A program made the translations under genes and the position numbers. Under the pieces are notes generated by a model, which did no database searches, was not told the DNA's origin, and saw only the letters and a list, made by a program, of their open reading frames with translations. This document shows, one piece after another, positions 23,324 to 31,293 of a stretch of DNA of 48,332 nt. Origin of the DNA: Croceibacterium segetis (GTDB taxonomy: Bacteria; Pseudomonadota; Alphaproteobacteria; Sphingomonadales; Sphingomonadaceae); the NCBI RefSeq assembly GCF_011320115.1, contig NZ_JAANOZ010000017.1, positions 1 to 48,332 of the forward strand, read 5' to 3'. Positions within the stretch are counted from its first letter, which is position 1. Every line of letters begins with the position of its first letter.

Positions 23324-24379
23324 ATGACCCACGAACTCAAGACCGGCGGTGACCGCGGCTACCTGCGCATCGCCACGGAAGAAGCGTTTGCCACCCAGCA
23401 GCAGTTCGACGCGATCATGCGGCTGATCAAGGAAGGCCGCGCCGACAAGGGGACCCAAAGCCTGTGGGGCTTCTACGGCACGTCCCCAAGCGAACGGACG
23501 ACGTTCATCCGCGAGCGCCTGCTCGACCTCGGCGAACTGCGCATCCAGGCGATGGACGACACCGGCATCGACAAGGCGGTGCTGGCGATGACCAGCCCGG
23601 GCACGCAAACGCTGTTCGACGTCGAAGAAGCGCGCGAGATCGCCCGCGACGGCAACGACCAGCTCAAGGCCGCGTGCGAAAAATATCCCGACCGCTTTTA
23701 CGGCATGGCCGCGGTCGCCCCGATCGACCCCGAATGGTCGGCGGGCGAGCTGCGCCGCGCGAAGGAAGAGCTCGGCTTCCACGGCGTGCAGATCAACAGT
23801 CACACTCACGGTCACTATCTCGACGAGCCGCAGTTCGACCCGATCCTGCGCGCCTGCGCCGATCTCGACCTGCCGCTATACATCCACCCGCAGGGCCTGC
23901 CCGACGACATGATCGGCGACATGGTCGGCGTCGGGCTCGACGGGGCGATCTTCGGTTTCGCGGTCGAGGTCAGCTATCACGCGATGCGCCTGCTCACGAC
24001 CGGCGTGTTCGACCGCTATCCAAACCTTCAGCTGATGCTCGGACACGGCTGCGAGGGGCTGCCGCACATGCTCTACCGGCTCGACTACATGCACAAGGCG
24101 GGCCTCCGGAGCGGACGTTACCCGCGCCTCAAGCCGCTGCAGCACGACCTGTTCCATTACTTCCGCAACAACGTGCTCGCGACCAACAGCGGCCTGCCGT
24201 TCGGCCCGGCGATCAAGACGATGATCGAGGTCATGGGCGAGGACCGCGTGATGTACGCGATGGACTATCCCTACCAATACGTGCCCGACGAGGTCCGCTG
24301 GATGGACGATCTCGAGATCCCGTTCGAGCAAAAGAAGAAGTTTTTCCAGACAAACGCCGAGCGCTGGTTCAAGCTGTAA
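23324..24379 (+). CDS. LigW-like metal-dependent aromatic carboxylate decarboxylase (amidohydrolase family)
   Basis: This 351-residue amidohydrolase-2 enzyme is closest in motif to 5-carboxyvanillate and gamma-resorcylate decarboxylases, which remove a ring carboxylate ortho to hydroxyl using Mn or Zn. The metal ligands fall at Glu19 (IATEEAF), His188 (YIHPQG), His241 (LGHGCEG) and Asp314 (YAMDYPYQ). Arg58, Thr90, Phe212 and Arg252 also match positions I recall for the Novosphingobium LigW active site. Start ATG 23324 has GAAGG upstream, and an overlapping ATG 23318 is also possible. No ligX, ligZ or ligY is nearby, so the natural substrate may not be 5-carboxyvanillate. Confidence 0.8.
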   Translation: MTHELKTGGDRGYLRIATEEAFATQQQFDAIMRLIKEGRADKGTQSLWGFYGTSPSERTTFIRERLLDLGELRIQAMDDTGIDKAVLAMTSPGTQTLFDVEEAREIARDGNDQLKAACEKYPDRFYGMAAVAPIDPEWSAGELRRAKEELGFHGVQINSHTHGHYLDEPQFDPILRACADLDLPLYIHPQGLPDDMIGDMVGVGLDGAIFGFAVEVSYHAMRLLTTGVFDRYPNLQLMLGHGCEGLPHMLYRLDYMHKAGLRSGRYPRLKPLQHDLFHYFRNNVLATNSGLPFGPAIKTMIEVMGEDRVMYAMDYPYQYVPDEVRWMDDLEIPFEQKKKFFQTNAERWFKL

Positions 24380-24403
24380 GGCGATTCCCAAGGGAGAGAG
24401 ACG

Positions 24404-25258
24404 ATGACGACCTATGCGGTGACCGGCGCGACGGGCAAGCTCGGCCGGCTGGTGCTCGACGAGATGCTGGAGAAGGTTTCGCCCGGCGATATCGTGGCCC
24501 TGGCGCGCGACCCGGCGGCGCTGTCCGACTACGCGATGAAGGGCGTGCAGGTCCGCCAGGCCGACTACGACGATCCGGCGAGCCTCGACGCGGCGCTCAA
24601 GGGAGTCGACCGGGTACTGCTGATCAGCGGCAACGCCGTCGGCCAGCGCGGCCGGCAACACGGTAACGTGATCGAGGCGGCGAAGAAGAACGGCGTGAGC
24701 TATCTTGCCTACACCTCGATTCTCAACGCCCGGAACTCCAGGCTGGCGCTCGCGCCGGAGCACAAGGAGACCGAGGAAATTCTCGAGAAGGCCGGGATCA
24801 ACCACGACGTGCTGCGGATGCCGTGGTACTCCGACAACTACGTCGGCGGCCTCGCCCCGGCGATCGAGCAGGGGGCGATCTACGGCGCCGCCGGTAACGG
24901 CCGCTTCTCAACCGCGAGCCGCGCCGATCTCGCCGCCGGAGCCGCGGCCGCGCTGGTGAACGGCCAGGGCGGTGACATCTACGAGCTCGCGGGCGACCAG
25001 AGCTGGACGATGGACGACTTCGCCGCCGAGGTCAGCAAGCACTCGGGAAAGCCGGTGAAGTACGTCAACCAGAGCGAAGCCGACTTCGCCAAGACGCTCG
25101 AAGGCGCGGGCCTGCCGCCGCCGATCGCGGCGATGCTGGCGAGCACGAGTTACCTCGCCGGCCACGGCGAGCTGTACAACGATGAGCGCCAGCTGAGCCG
25201 TCTTTCGGGACGGCCGACGACGCCCATCGGCGAGAGCATCAGGCAGGCGTTGGGATGA
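24404..25258 (+). CDS. NmrA/QorB-like NAD(P)H-dependent oxidoreductase
   Basis: The 284-residue atypical SDR has an N-terminal Rossmann fold with VTGATGKLGRLVLDEML (residues 6-22), ALARDPAAL and QADYDDPASLDAAL. It also shows YLAYTSILNARNS and LRMPWYSDNYVG. This is the QorB quinone-oxidoreductase branch, which binds NADPH but lacks the classical Tyr-x-x-x-Lys pair. It could reduce quinone-type intermediates from ring oxidation in the cytoplasm. Translation starts 24 bases after the LigW-like stop with GGGAGAGAG upstream, so it is in the same operon. The specific substrate is unknown. Confidence 0.8.
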   Translation: MTTYAVTGATGKLGRLVLDEMLEKVSPGDIVALARDPAALSDYAMKGVQVRQADYDDPASLDAALKGVDRVLLISGNAVGQRGRQHGNVIEAAKKNGVSYLAYTSILNARNSRLALAPEHKETEEILEKAGINHDVLRMPWYSDNYVGGLAPAIEQGAIYGAAGNGRFSTASRADLAAGAAAALVNGQGGDIYELAGDQSWTMDDFAAEVSKHSGKPVKYVNQSEADFAKTLEGAGLPPPIAAMLASTSYLAGHGELYNDERQLSRLSGRPTTPIGESIRQALG

Positions 25259-25261
25259 TCC

Positions 25262-25282
25262 AATCCTCCCCGCCCGGGGAGG
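25262..25282 (+). promoter_or_regulatory. Inter-gene hairpin before the second MFS gene
   Basis: CCTCCCC and GGGGAGG flank GCCC and form a 7-bp stem shortly upstream of the GGGAGAGGGAGAG ribosome site of the MFS gene at 25304. The C-rich arm could alternatively pair with that ribosome site. No T-run follows, so it is not a clear terminator. Confidence 0.3.
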
Positions 25283-25303
25283 TCCTTGGGAGAGGGAGAG
25301 ACA

Positions 25304-26926
25304 ATGGCTACGATCGCCGAGCAAGCGCCGCCGCAATCGGACCGCGTCAGCCGCGCCGGATGGTACGCGCTCACGCTGGTCGCCTCGGCGCAGGGCCTGA
25401 GCCTCCTCGACCGGCAGATCCTTTCGATCCTCGCGCCGTCGATCAAGGCCGACCTGCACATCGGCGATTCCGAGCTCGGCCTGCTCTACGGCACCGTTTT
25501 CTCGCTGTTCTACGCTCTGTTCTCCCTGCCGCTCGGGCGGCTGGTCGACGGCTGGATCCGCACGCGACTGCTTTCGATCTGCATCTTCGCCTGGTCGATC
25601 TTCGCCGGTCTATCGGCTTTCGCCGGCGGCTTCACGCTGCTGGCGATTTCGCGCCTCGGCGTCGGCATCGGCGAGGCGGCTGCGCAGCCTTCGGCTAACT
25701 CGATCATCTTCGACACTTTCCCCCGCTCCAGGCGCGGCACGGCGATGGCATCGATGGGCATCGCCACCGCGCTCGGGCTCGGGCTGTCGATGACGCTCGG
25801 CGGAGTGGTCGCGGGCTGGTTCGACGCACGTTTCCCACAAGGCGCGGCCGGCTTCTCCGGCTGGCAGTTCGCTTTCCTCGTCGCCGCGTTGCCCGGACTG
25901 CTGCTCGCCTGGCTCATTTCGCGCCTGCCCGAGCCGGTCCGCGGCGGGGTCGACGGCATTCGCTCGCCCGAAGATCCGCACCCGTTCAGGGCCAGCGGCG
26001 CGGTGCTCGCCTCGGTCACGCCGGGGATCAACTGGGTCTCGCTGTGGAGCCGCAAGGCGCCGCCACGGCAGTGGGCGATCAACCTGATCGGCCTCGCGGC
26101 CATCGCTCTGTTCTGCTGGATCATGACCCAGCTCACCCAGGCGTTTTCCCCACGTCCGCCGACGGACGTGCTCGGCGCGAAAATCGACCCGCATGTGCTG
26201 CAATGGTCGGTGGTCGGCTTCGGCGCGTTCGTGATCCTCAACATGTTCCAGTCGCTGCGGCTGACCGACCGGGCGAGCTACAACGTCATCGCGTCTCCTT
26301 CGGTGATCCTGCTGATTGTCGTCGCCGGGCTGCAGACCTCGATCAACTACGGGGTGATGGGCTTCACGCCCTCGCTGCTCAACCGCTCCTTCGGGCTCTC
26401 GCAGGCGCAGACCGGCCTGCAGTTCGGCCTGCTCTCTGCCGGACTGGCGATGGTCGGGCCGATCGTGGCGGGGCCGCTGTCGGACTGGCTGACGGCACGC
26501 ATGGGCGGCCGCGGCCGGGTGTGGCTGACGATCTTCTCGCTCGGTATCTCGCCGCTGTTCGGCATATGGACCTACAGCGCGCAGGACCTGACGAGCTTCT
26601 ACCTGCGCTTCAGCGTGTTCAGTCTGATCCTGACGCTGTGGCTGCCGCCGCTCTATTCGCTGCTCTACGATCTCGTGTTGCCGCGGATGCGCGGGGTGAC
26701 CAGCTCGATCTTCATCATCATCACCACCCTGCTCGGGCTCGGCATGGGGCCGTACTTCGTCGGCATCGTCTCCGACCGCAACGGCGGCGACCTGGCCCAG
26801 GCGATCATCTCGATCAACGTCGTGTGGCTGCCGATCCTCGCCTGCCTGTTCATCGTCCTGTGGCGGGTCAACCGCGACGAGACGACCGTGCTCGACCGCG
26901 CCCGCGCCGGAGGAGAACCGATCTAG
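25304..26926 (+). CDS. MFS transporter with long central loop
   Basis: This 540-residue major facilitator has an N-terminal half with YALTLVASAQGLSLLDRQIL, GRLVDGWIRTRLLSIC (the loop 2-3 motif) and ISRLGVGIGEAAAQPSANSI. The central region between helices 6 and 7 is unusually long (about residues 200-300) and includes an additional hydrophobic segment. The C-terminal half has AGPLSDWLTARMGGRGRVW. Family relatives move organic acids, hexuronates or aromatic acids with protons. The stop codon overlaps the GTG start of the ThDP decarboxylase, indicating coupling. It is the second MFS protein of the operon, perhaps for a different intermediate or for efflux. Confidence 0.85.
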   Translation: MATIAEQAPPQSDRVSRAGWYALTLVASAQGLSLLDRQILSILAPSIKADLHIGDSELGLLYGTVFSLFYALFSLPLGRLVDGWIRTRLLSICIFAWSIFAGLSAFAGGFTLLAISRLGVGIGEAAAQPSANSIIFDTFPRSRRGTAMASMGIATALGLGLSMTLGGVVAGWFDARFPQGAAGFSGWQFAFLVAALPGLLLAWLISRLPEPVRGGVDGIRSPEDPHPFRASGAVLASVTPGINWVSLWSRKAPPRQWAINLIGLAAIALFCWIMTQLTQAFSPRPPTDVLGAKIDPHVLQWSVVGFGAFVILNMFQSLRLTDRASYNVIASPSVILLIVVAGLQTSINYGVMGFTPSLLNRSFGLSQAQTGLQFGLLSAGLAMVGPIVAGPLSDWLTARMGGRGRVWLTIFSLGISPLFGIWTYSAQDLTSFYLRFSVFSLILTLWLPPLYSLLYDLVLPRMRGVTSSIFIIITTLLGLGMGPYFVGIVSDRNGGDLAQAIISINVVWLPILACLFIVLWRVNRDETTVLDRARAGGEPI

Positions 26927-28482
26927 TGCCCACCGTCCGTGAAGCCGCCTTTGCCGTGTTCGAGCATTTCGGCGTCGACAAACTGTTCGGCAATCCGGGC
27001 AGCACCGAGATCCCGATGCTTCGCGCGCTCCCCGTGCCCTACGTCATGGGGCTCAACGAGGCGGTGGTGGTGGCGATGGCCGACGGCTACTCGCGCGCTT
27101 CGGGCAAGCCGGCGCTGGTCAACCTGCATAGCGCGGCGGGCACCGGGCATTCGCTCGGGAACCTGTTCACAGCCTTCCGCAACTGCGCCCCGGTAGTGGT
27201 CACCGCCGGCCAGCAGGCGCGCTCGATCCTGCCGTTCGACCCGTTCCTCTACAACGAGCGTGCCGCCGAATTTCCGCGACCGTACGTGAAATACTCGATC
27301 GAGCCGGCACGCGCCGAGGACGTGCCGCTGGCGCTGATCCGGGCCTTCGTCACCGCGCTGACTCCGCCGATGGGGCCTTGCTACGTCTCGATCCCCGTCG
27401 ACGACTGGGACCGCGAATGCGAGATGCCCGCGCTGCCCGAGCTGACGCTGGAGACCGTGCCCTCCGCAACCGGCATCGAGCGGCTTGCCGCGTTGCTCGA
27501 CGGGGCCGAACGGCCTGCGCTGGTGATCGGCACCGGCGTCGCCAATTCCGGCGGCTGGGAGTGTGCGATCCGGCTGGCCGAAAAGGCCGGCTGCGCGGTG
27601 TGGGCCGCGCCTTACGCCGCGCGCGAGACGTTTCCCGAAGACCACCCGCAGTTCGCCGGCTTCCTCCCGGCCTGGCGCGACCAGCTGCGCGGCCTGTTGG
27701 CTCCGTACGACGCGATCCTCGTCGCCGGGGCGCCGGTGTTCACCTGGCACGTCGAGGGCAGCGGACCACACTTTCCCGAGCATGCCAAGCTGATGGTCCT
27801 CAGCGACGATCCGCAGCACCTCGCCGCGCTGCCCGGCGGCGGGGGCGTGCTCGGCAATGTCGCCGAAGGCCTCGCGCTGCTGTGCGAGCGGGCCAACAAC
27901 CGCGCCTACACCGGCAAGTCGCGCACTTTCGCCGATCCCGAGCCGGCGATGACCGCGGCCTACGTCCTCAAGCGCGTGGCCGCGCTCCGGCCCGCAAACG
28001 CTGTGACCGTCGAGGAAGCCCCCACGGCGCGGGGCCCTGAGCACGAGGTCATGCCGATCGTCCGCGAGGGCGGGTTCTACACCTGCGCCAGCGGCGGCCT
28101 CGGTTACTCGCTCCCGGCCGCGGTAGGAGTAGCGCTCGGCCAGAACGACAAGGTGATCGCCGTGCTCGGCGACGGCGCGGCGATGTACACCATCCAGGGC
28201 CTGTTCTCGGCGGTCGCCGAGAACGCTGATGTCAGCTTCCTGATCCTCAACAACGCCGCCTATGCCGCGCTAACCGGATTCTCCTCCGAGTTTGGGATGA
28301 ACCACGTGCCGGGCTGCGACTTGTCGGGGCTGGAATTCGTCAAGCTCGCCGAGGGGCACGGGGTCACGGCAAAGCGCGTCGATTCCGTCGAGGAGCTCGA
28401 CGAAGCGCTAGCGTGGAGCTTCGCGGCGAAGGGCCCGACCCTGCTCGACCTGAGGATCGAGTACGCGGTCCACAAGCACTAG
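26926..28482 (+). CDS. mdlC: Benzoylformate decarboxylase-like ThDP enzyme
   Basis: The 518-residue ThDP-dependent decarboxylase is predicted to convert an aryl glyoxylate to an aryl aldehyde and CO2. Catalytic residues of Pseudomonas benzoylformate decarboxylase are conserved: Ser26 in GNPGSTEIP, Glu45 in GLNEAVVV, His68 in NLHSAAGTGH and His275 in VFTWHVEGSG. The ThDP-binding motif runs GDGAAMYTI...LILNNAAY. GTG 26926 is the start: it overlaps the stop of the MFS gene (TAGTG) and GGAGGAGA lies upstream. A longer open frame exists through the MFS gene but is a shadow. The ring substituents of the substrate are not known. Confidence 0.85.
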   Translation: MPTVREAAFAVFEHFGVDKLFGNPGSTEIPMLRALPVPYVMGLNEAVVVAMADGYSRASGKPALVNLHSAAGTGHSLGNLFTAFRNCAPVVVTAGQQARSILPFDPFLYNERAAEFPRPYVKYSIEPARAEDVPLALIRAFVTALTPPMGPCYVSIPVDDWDRECEMPALPELTLETVPSATGIERLAALLDGAERPALVIGTGVANSGGWECAIRLAEKAGCAVWAAPYAARETFPEDHPQFAGFLPAWRDQLRGLLAPYDAILVAGAPVFTWHVEGSGPHFPEHAKLMVLSDDPQHLAALPGGGGVLGNVAEGLALLCERANNRAYTGKSRTFADPEPAMTAAYVLKRVAALRPANAVTVEEAPTARGPEHEVMPIVREGGFYTCASGGLGYSLPAAVGVALGQNDKVIAVLGDGAAMYTIQGLFSAVAENADVSFLILNNAAYAALTGFSSEFGMNHVPGCDLSGLEFVKLAEGHGVTAKRVDSVEELDEALAWSFAAKGPTLLDLRIEYAVHKH

Positions 28483-28925
28483 CCCTCGAAGCGCGCCAGC
28501 ACCTCGCCGCTCCAGCCCATGATCGCCTTGGCGGCGATCTTCCACTGGCCGCCTTCCCTGGCGACCACGTCGCGAATGTGGCCGCACCAGTGGAGGTAGG
28601 GATGCGCGGGCGGGCGGTTGATCGTCGCCCAGGCATAGCTGCGGACGATCCAGCGATCCGGTCCGTCGGCTTCGAACACCAGTTGCGCCATCTGGTGCTG
28701 GTGGCCGGGAAAGTCTGGCCGCTCGTGGAACTTGAGCACCAGCTTGCGAATCTCCTCGCGCCCCTTGCGTACCTCGAGCTCGCCGCTCGCGGTTTCCTCG
28801 GTCGCTTCGGCGTCCTCGGTGAACAGCGCGCAATAGCCGTCGGTGTCGCCGGTATCGAGCGCCCAGCAGTAACGCGCGTAAAGCTCGCGGATCGCCAGCT
28901 CGTCTTCGACCGGGGGACGGGTCAT
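28479..28925 (-). CDS. SnoaL_4/NTF2-like protein
   Basis: This 148-residue protein has the SnoaL_4 opening DELAIRELYARYCWALDTGD and YCALFTEDAEATEE, with the dyad Asp24 and His77 (in GHQHQMA). WKIAAKAIMGWSGEVLARFEG closes the fold. It is the last gene of the minus-strand operon. Its start overlaps the stop of the upstream MFS gene by four bases (ATGA), and its stop overlaps the stop of the facing mdlC-like gene. It probably acts on the same catabolic intermediates as the other NTF2-like proteins; the reaction is unknown. Confidence 0.8.
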   Translation of the reverse strand: MTRPPVEDELAIRELYARYCWALDTGDTDGYCALFTEDAEATEETASGELEVRKGREEIRKLVLKFHERPDFPGHQHQMAQLVFEADGPDRWIVRSYAWATINRPPAHPYLHWCGHIRDVVAREGGQWKIAAKAIMGWSGEVLARFEG

Positions 28926-30163
28926 GCGGGAACTCCTTGCAAAGCGGCGCGCCGGGCGACGACGCGGGGCGCGGTCTCGCGCAGGAACAGCGCGGTCAGG
29001 CCGCCGAACAGGGCGAGACCCATCAGCAGCCACAGCGGCGCCTGCAGGCCATAGATATCGGAGAGCTTGCCGGCGAGCGAGGGCGACAGCACCCCGCCGA
29101 GGATCTCGCCCAGGCCCATGACGATCCCGATCGCCGTCGCCGCCTGCCGCGGGCTGACGGACTCGGTCGGCACGGTGGCCATGAACATCGGGAAGATGCC
29201 GTTGAACAGCCAGCCGACGAAGAAGATCGTCCCCATCGTCAGCGCCGAGCCGTGGAAGGTCATCACCCCAAGCGGCAGCAGCACGCCCACGAAAGTGGAA
29301 ACGGCCATCACCGGCCGCCGCCCCACGTAGTCGGAGATGCCCGGCACCAGGAACGCCGCGATCGCAGAGGACACGCCGAGCACCGCCATCAGCCACGCCG
29401 CGGTGTCCGGATCGTAGCCGCGCAGCTGGACGAGGATCAGCGGCATGAACGCCCAGGTCACCACCAGGTAGCTGACCAGCAGCACCGCCATCACCGCGCA
29501 GGCGATCACATTGCGGTTCGCGAGCGTTTCGAGCAGCGGCGCACGGTCGCCCGCATTGCGCACCTCGGGCTTGGGCAGCGGCCGCTCGATCACGAACAGC
29601 GCGACCAACCCGCACGAGATCAGCCCCGGCACGGCGGCGAGGAAGAATCCGCTGCGCCAGCCCCAGGCAAGCGCGATCGGCGTCAGCACCAGCGGCGCGA
29701 CGGTCGAGCCGAGCAGGCTCGAACCGAGGTTCTGGGCAATGCCCATTGCGACCCCGCGCCGCTCGGGCGTGACCTCGGCGGCGACCATCGCATGGCTGAT
29801 CGGCATCACCCCGCCTTCGCTGAGGCCCATCAGCAGCCGCGCGCCGAGCAGCATCAGGAACCCGGTCGCCAAGCCCGACGCCACCGAGCACAGCGAGAAC
29901 ACCAGCGTCGAGACGACGATGATCACCTTGCGCCGCGCCACCTTGTCCGACAGCCAGCCGACGAAGATCGCCGCCAGCGCCCAGGTGAACGACAGCGCCG
30001 AACCGAGCAGGCCGACCTCCGTATAGCTCAGCCCGAGGTCCGGCTGAATGAACGGCATCAGGAAGTTGAGCGCGTTGCGGTCGAAGAACAGGATGCCGAA
30101 GTTGAGGCACAACAGCGTCACCAGCAGCACCTGGTACGCGCGTGTCGATCGTCCTGCCGTCAT
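28922..30163 (-). CDS. MFS transporter (ACS-like)
   Basis: This 413-residue major facilitator has twelve hydrophobic segments and the anion/cation symporter style: NFGILFFDRNALNFLMPF in helix 1, IFVGWLSDKVARRKVII as the loop 2-3 motif, and RLLMGLSEGGVMPISHAMVA in helix 4. Late TVPTESVSPRQAATAIGIVMGLGEILGG is typical of aromatic-acid and glucarate transporters. It lies in the minus-strand operon between the exported-family paralogues and the last NTF2-like gene. It is the third MFS protein of the island and probably brings an organic acid into the cytoplasm. Confidence 0.85.
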   Translation of the reverse strand: MTAGRSTRAYQVLLVTLLCLNFGILFFDRNALNFLMPFIQPDLGLSYTEVGLLGSALSFTWALAAIFVGWLSDKVARRKVIIVVSTLVFSLCSVASGLATGFLMLLGARLLMGLSEGGVMPISHAMVAAEVTPERRGVAMGIAQNLGSSLLGSTVAPLVLTPIALAWGWRSGFFLAAVPGLISCGLVALFVIERPLPKPEVRNAGDRAPLLETLANRNVIACAVMAVLLVSYLVVTWAFMPLILVQLRGYDPDTAAWLMAVLGVSSAIAAFLVPGISDYVGRRPVMAVSTFVGVLLPLGVMTFHGSALTMGTIFFVGWLFNGIFPMFMATVPTESVSPRQAATAIGIVMGLGEILGGVLSPSLAGKLSDIYGLQAPLWLLMGLALFGGLTALFLRETAPRVVARRAALQGVPA

Positions 30164-30252
30164 CGCTCTCCCCTCGCTCCCGCCGGCGCAGGGTGGCGGG
30201 TCAAAGGTCGCGAGGCAAGATGCCCTGTGTGCATGGAGTCAATGAGCGTCGG

Positions 30253-31293
30253 CTACCGGCGGACCTGGCTTCGCGCGTCATTCCGCCGCTGGGCCCGCGA
30301 GGCGGTGATCCACTCGCGCACGCCGTTGCCTTCGTGGCAGGCGTATTCGTATATCCGATAGGTATCGTCGCGAAGCCATTCGACCTCGGCGGTCCAAGGC
30401 GCGGTGAACACATCGGGGTCGCTGTAGGTGACCTGGTAGGTCAGCGAGCCCGGGCCGGTCATCGTCAGCCGCTCGGTGGTGTGCGCCCGGGGGCCGATCG
30501 GCACCGTACCATGCCCCCGTCCGGTGATCGGTGAGCTTGAACGCTTCAGGTGGTCGCCGCTGACGCTGTCGCCGGCAACGATCTGGTTGGTCTCGATCAC
30601 CAGCGTATTGCCTTCCCAGTGGCCTGAGCTCGCGCCACGCCAGCTGCGCGGCATGGGACGATCGCCGCGGCCGATGGGCACGATGCGCGCGCCGAAGACC
30701 TCGAGCTGGAGGGCAACGAAACCCGGCGACTGAAATATGCGCACGCCGTTGTTGTTCGGCCACGGAAGGATCGCCGAATCCACTCCGCGCGCGACGCAGC
30801 GGTCGTAGCTGTCGAGGTCGGCCACCCAGTCGATCGGCTGCTTGTCGAGCCAGCTGTTGCGCCCGGCCTTGAACAGCGCTTCGCCTTGCACCGTCATCGG
30901 CGGCAGGCGGCCGTTCGCCGGGCTGACGATCAGCGACGTCCGGTGCGCGAACGTCGCCGATTGCACCCACTGCGCCAGGCTGACGGTGCCGTTGGCGTCG
31001 ACGTCCTCCTGGTAGCCGGCGTCCGACTTCTTCGCCGCGTCCAGTCTCTTGGCGAACTCCTCGTTCGTCAGCCACGCGCGATCCCCCTGCGCGACCGGCC
31101 GCTCGAGCGGAATTCCCGCCTCGGCAATCCGATCGGTCGTCCAGGTCGCGCGAAAGTCCGGGTCTCCCCATTGCGTCAGCCTGGGAACGTACGCGGCCCG
31201 CTTGGCGTGCGCACTCGCCTCGCCAAGCGTAAGCGCCGCGGCGAGGAGCAGCATGAAAGCAAGGGCCTCCACCGATTGACGGAACGACTTCAC
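30253..31293 (-). CDS. Exported hypothetical protein, 'TxWGDPDxxxTW' family, paralogue 1
   Basis: This 346-residue protein has a signal peptide (SVEALAFMLLLAAALTLGEA, cleavage near SAHA). The mature part carries the motifs shared with two neighbours: LTQWGDPDFRATW, SPANGRLPPMT, QPIDWVADLDSYDRCVARG, RIFQSPGFVALQLE, GHWEGNTLVIET, ERLTMTGPG, YSDPDVFTAPW and YEYACHEGNGV. Related secreted proteins are frequent in Acidobacteria and sphingomonads but are uncharacterised as far as I know. The conserved Asp, His and Glu could form a metal or sugar site. GTG 31293 overlaps the upstream stop (GTGA); longer frames lack the signal. Confidence 0.72.
   Translation of the reverse strand: MKSFRQSVEALAFMLLLAAALTLGEASAHAKRAAYVPRLTQWGDPDFRATWTTDRIAEAGIPLERPVAQGDRAWLTNEEFAKRLDAAKKSDAGYQEDVDANGTVSLAQWVQSATFAHRTSLIVSPANGRLPPMTVQGEALFKAGRNSWLDKQPIDWVADLDSYDRCVARGVDSAILPWPNNNGVRIFQSPGFVALQLEVFGARIVPIGRGDRPMPRSWRGASSGHWEGNTLVIETNQIVAGDSVSGDHLKRSSSPITGRGHGTVPIGPRAHTTERLTMTGPGSLTYQVTYSDPDVFTAPWTAEVEWLRDDTYRIYEYACHEGNGVREWITASRAQRRNDARSQVRR

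Noticed and set aside
26044-26925. N-terminal extension of the benzoylformate decarboxylase-like frame
   Set aside because: The extension lies within the MFS gene and has shadow composition. GTG 26926 puts the catalytic serine at position 26 as in the characterised enzyme and has a good ribosome site.
28926-30110. Long minus-strand extension of the NTF2-like gene at 28479
   Set aside because: It overlaps the MFS gene in another frame and is Arg/Ala/Asp-rich without motifs. ATG 28925 gives a normal-length SnoaL_4 protein.
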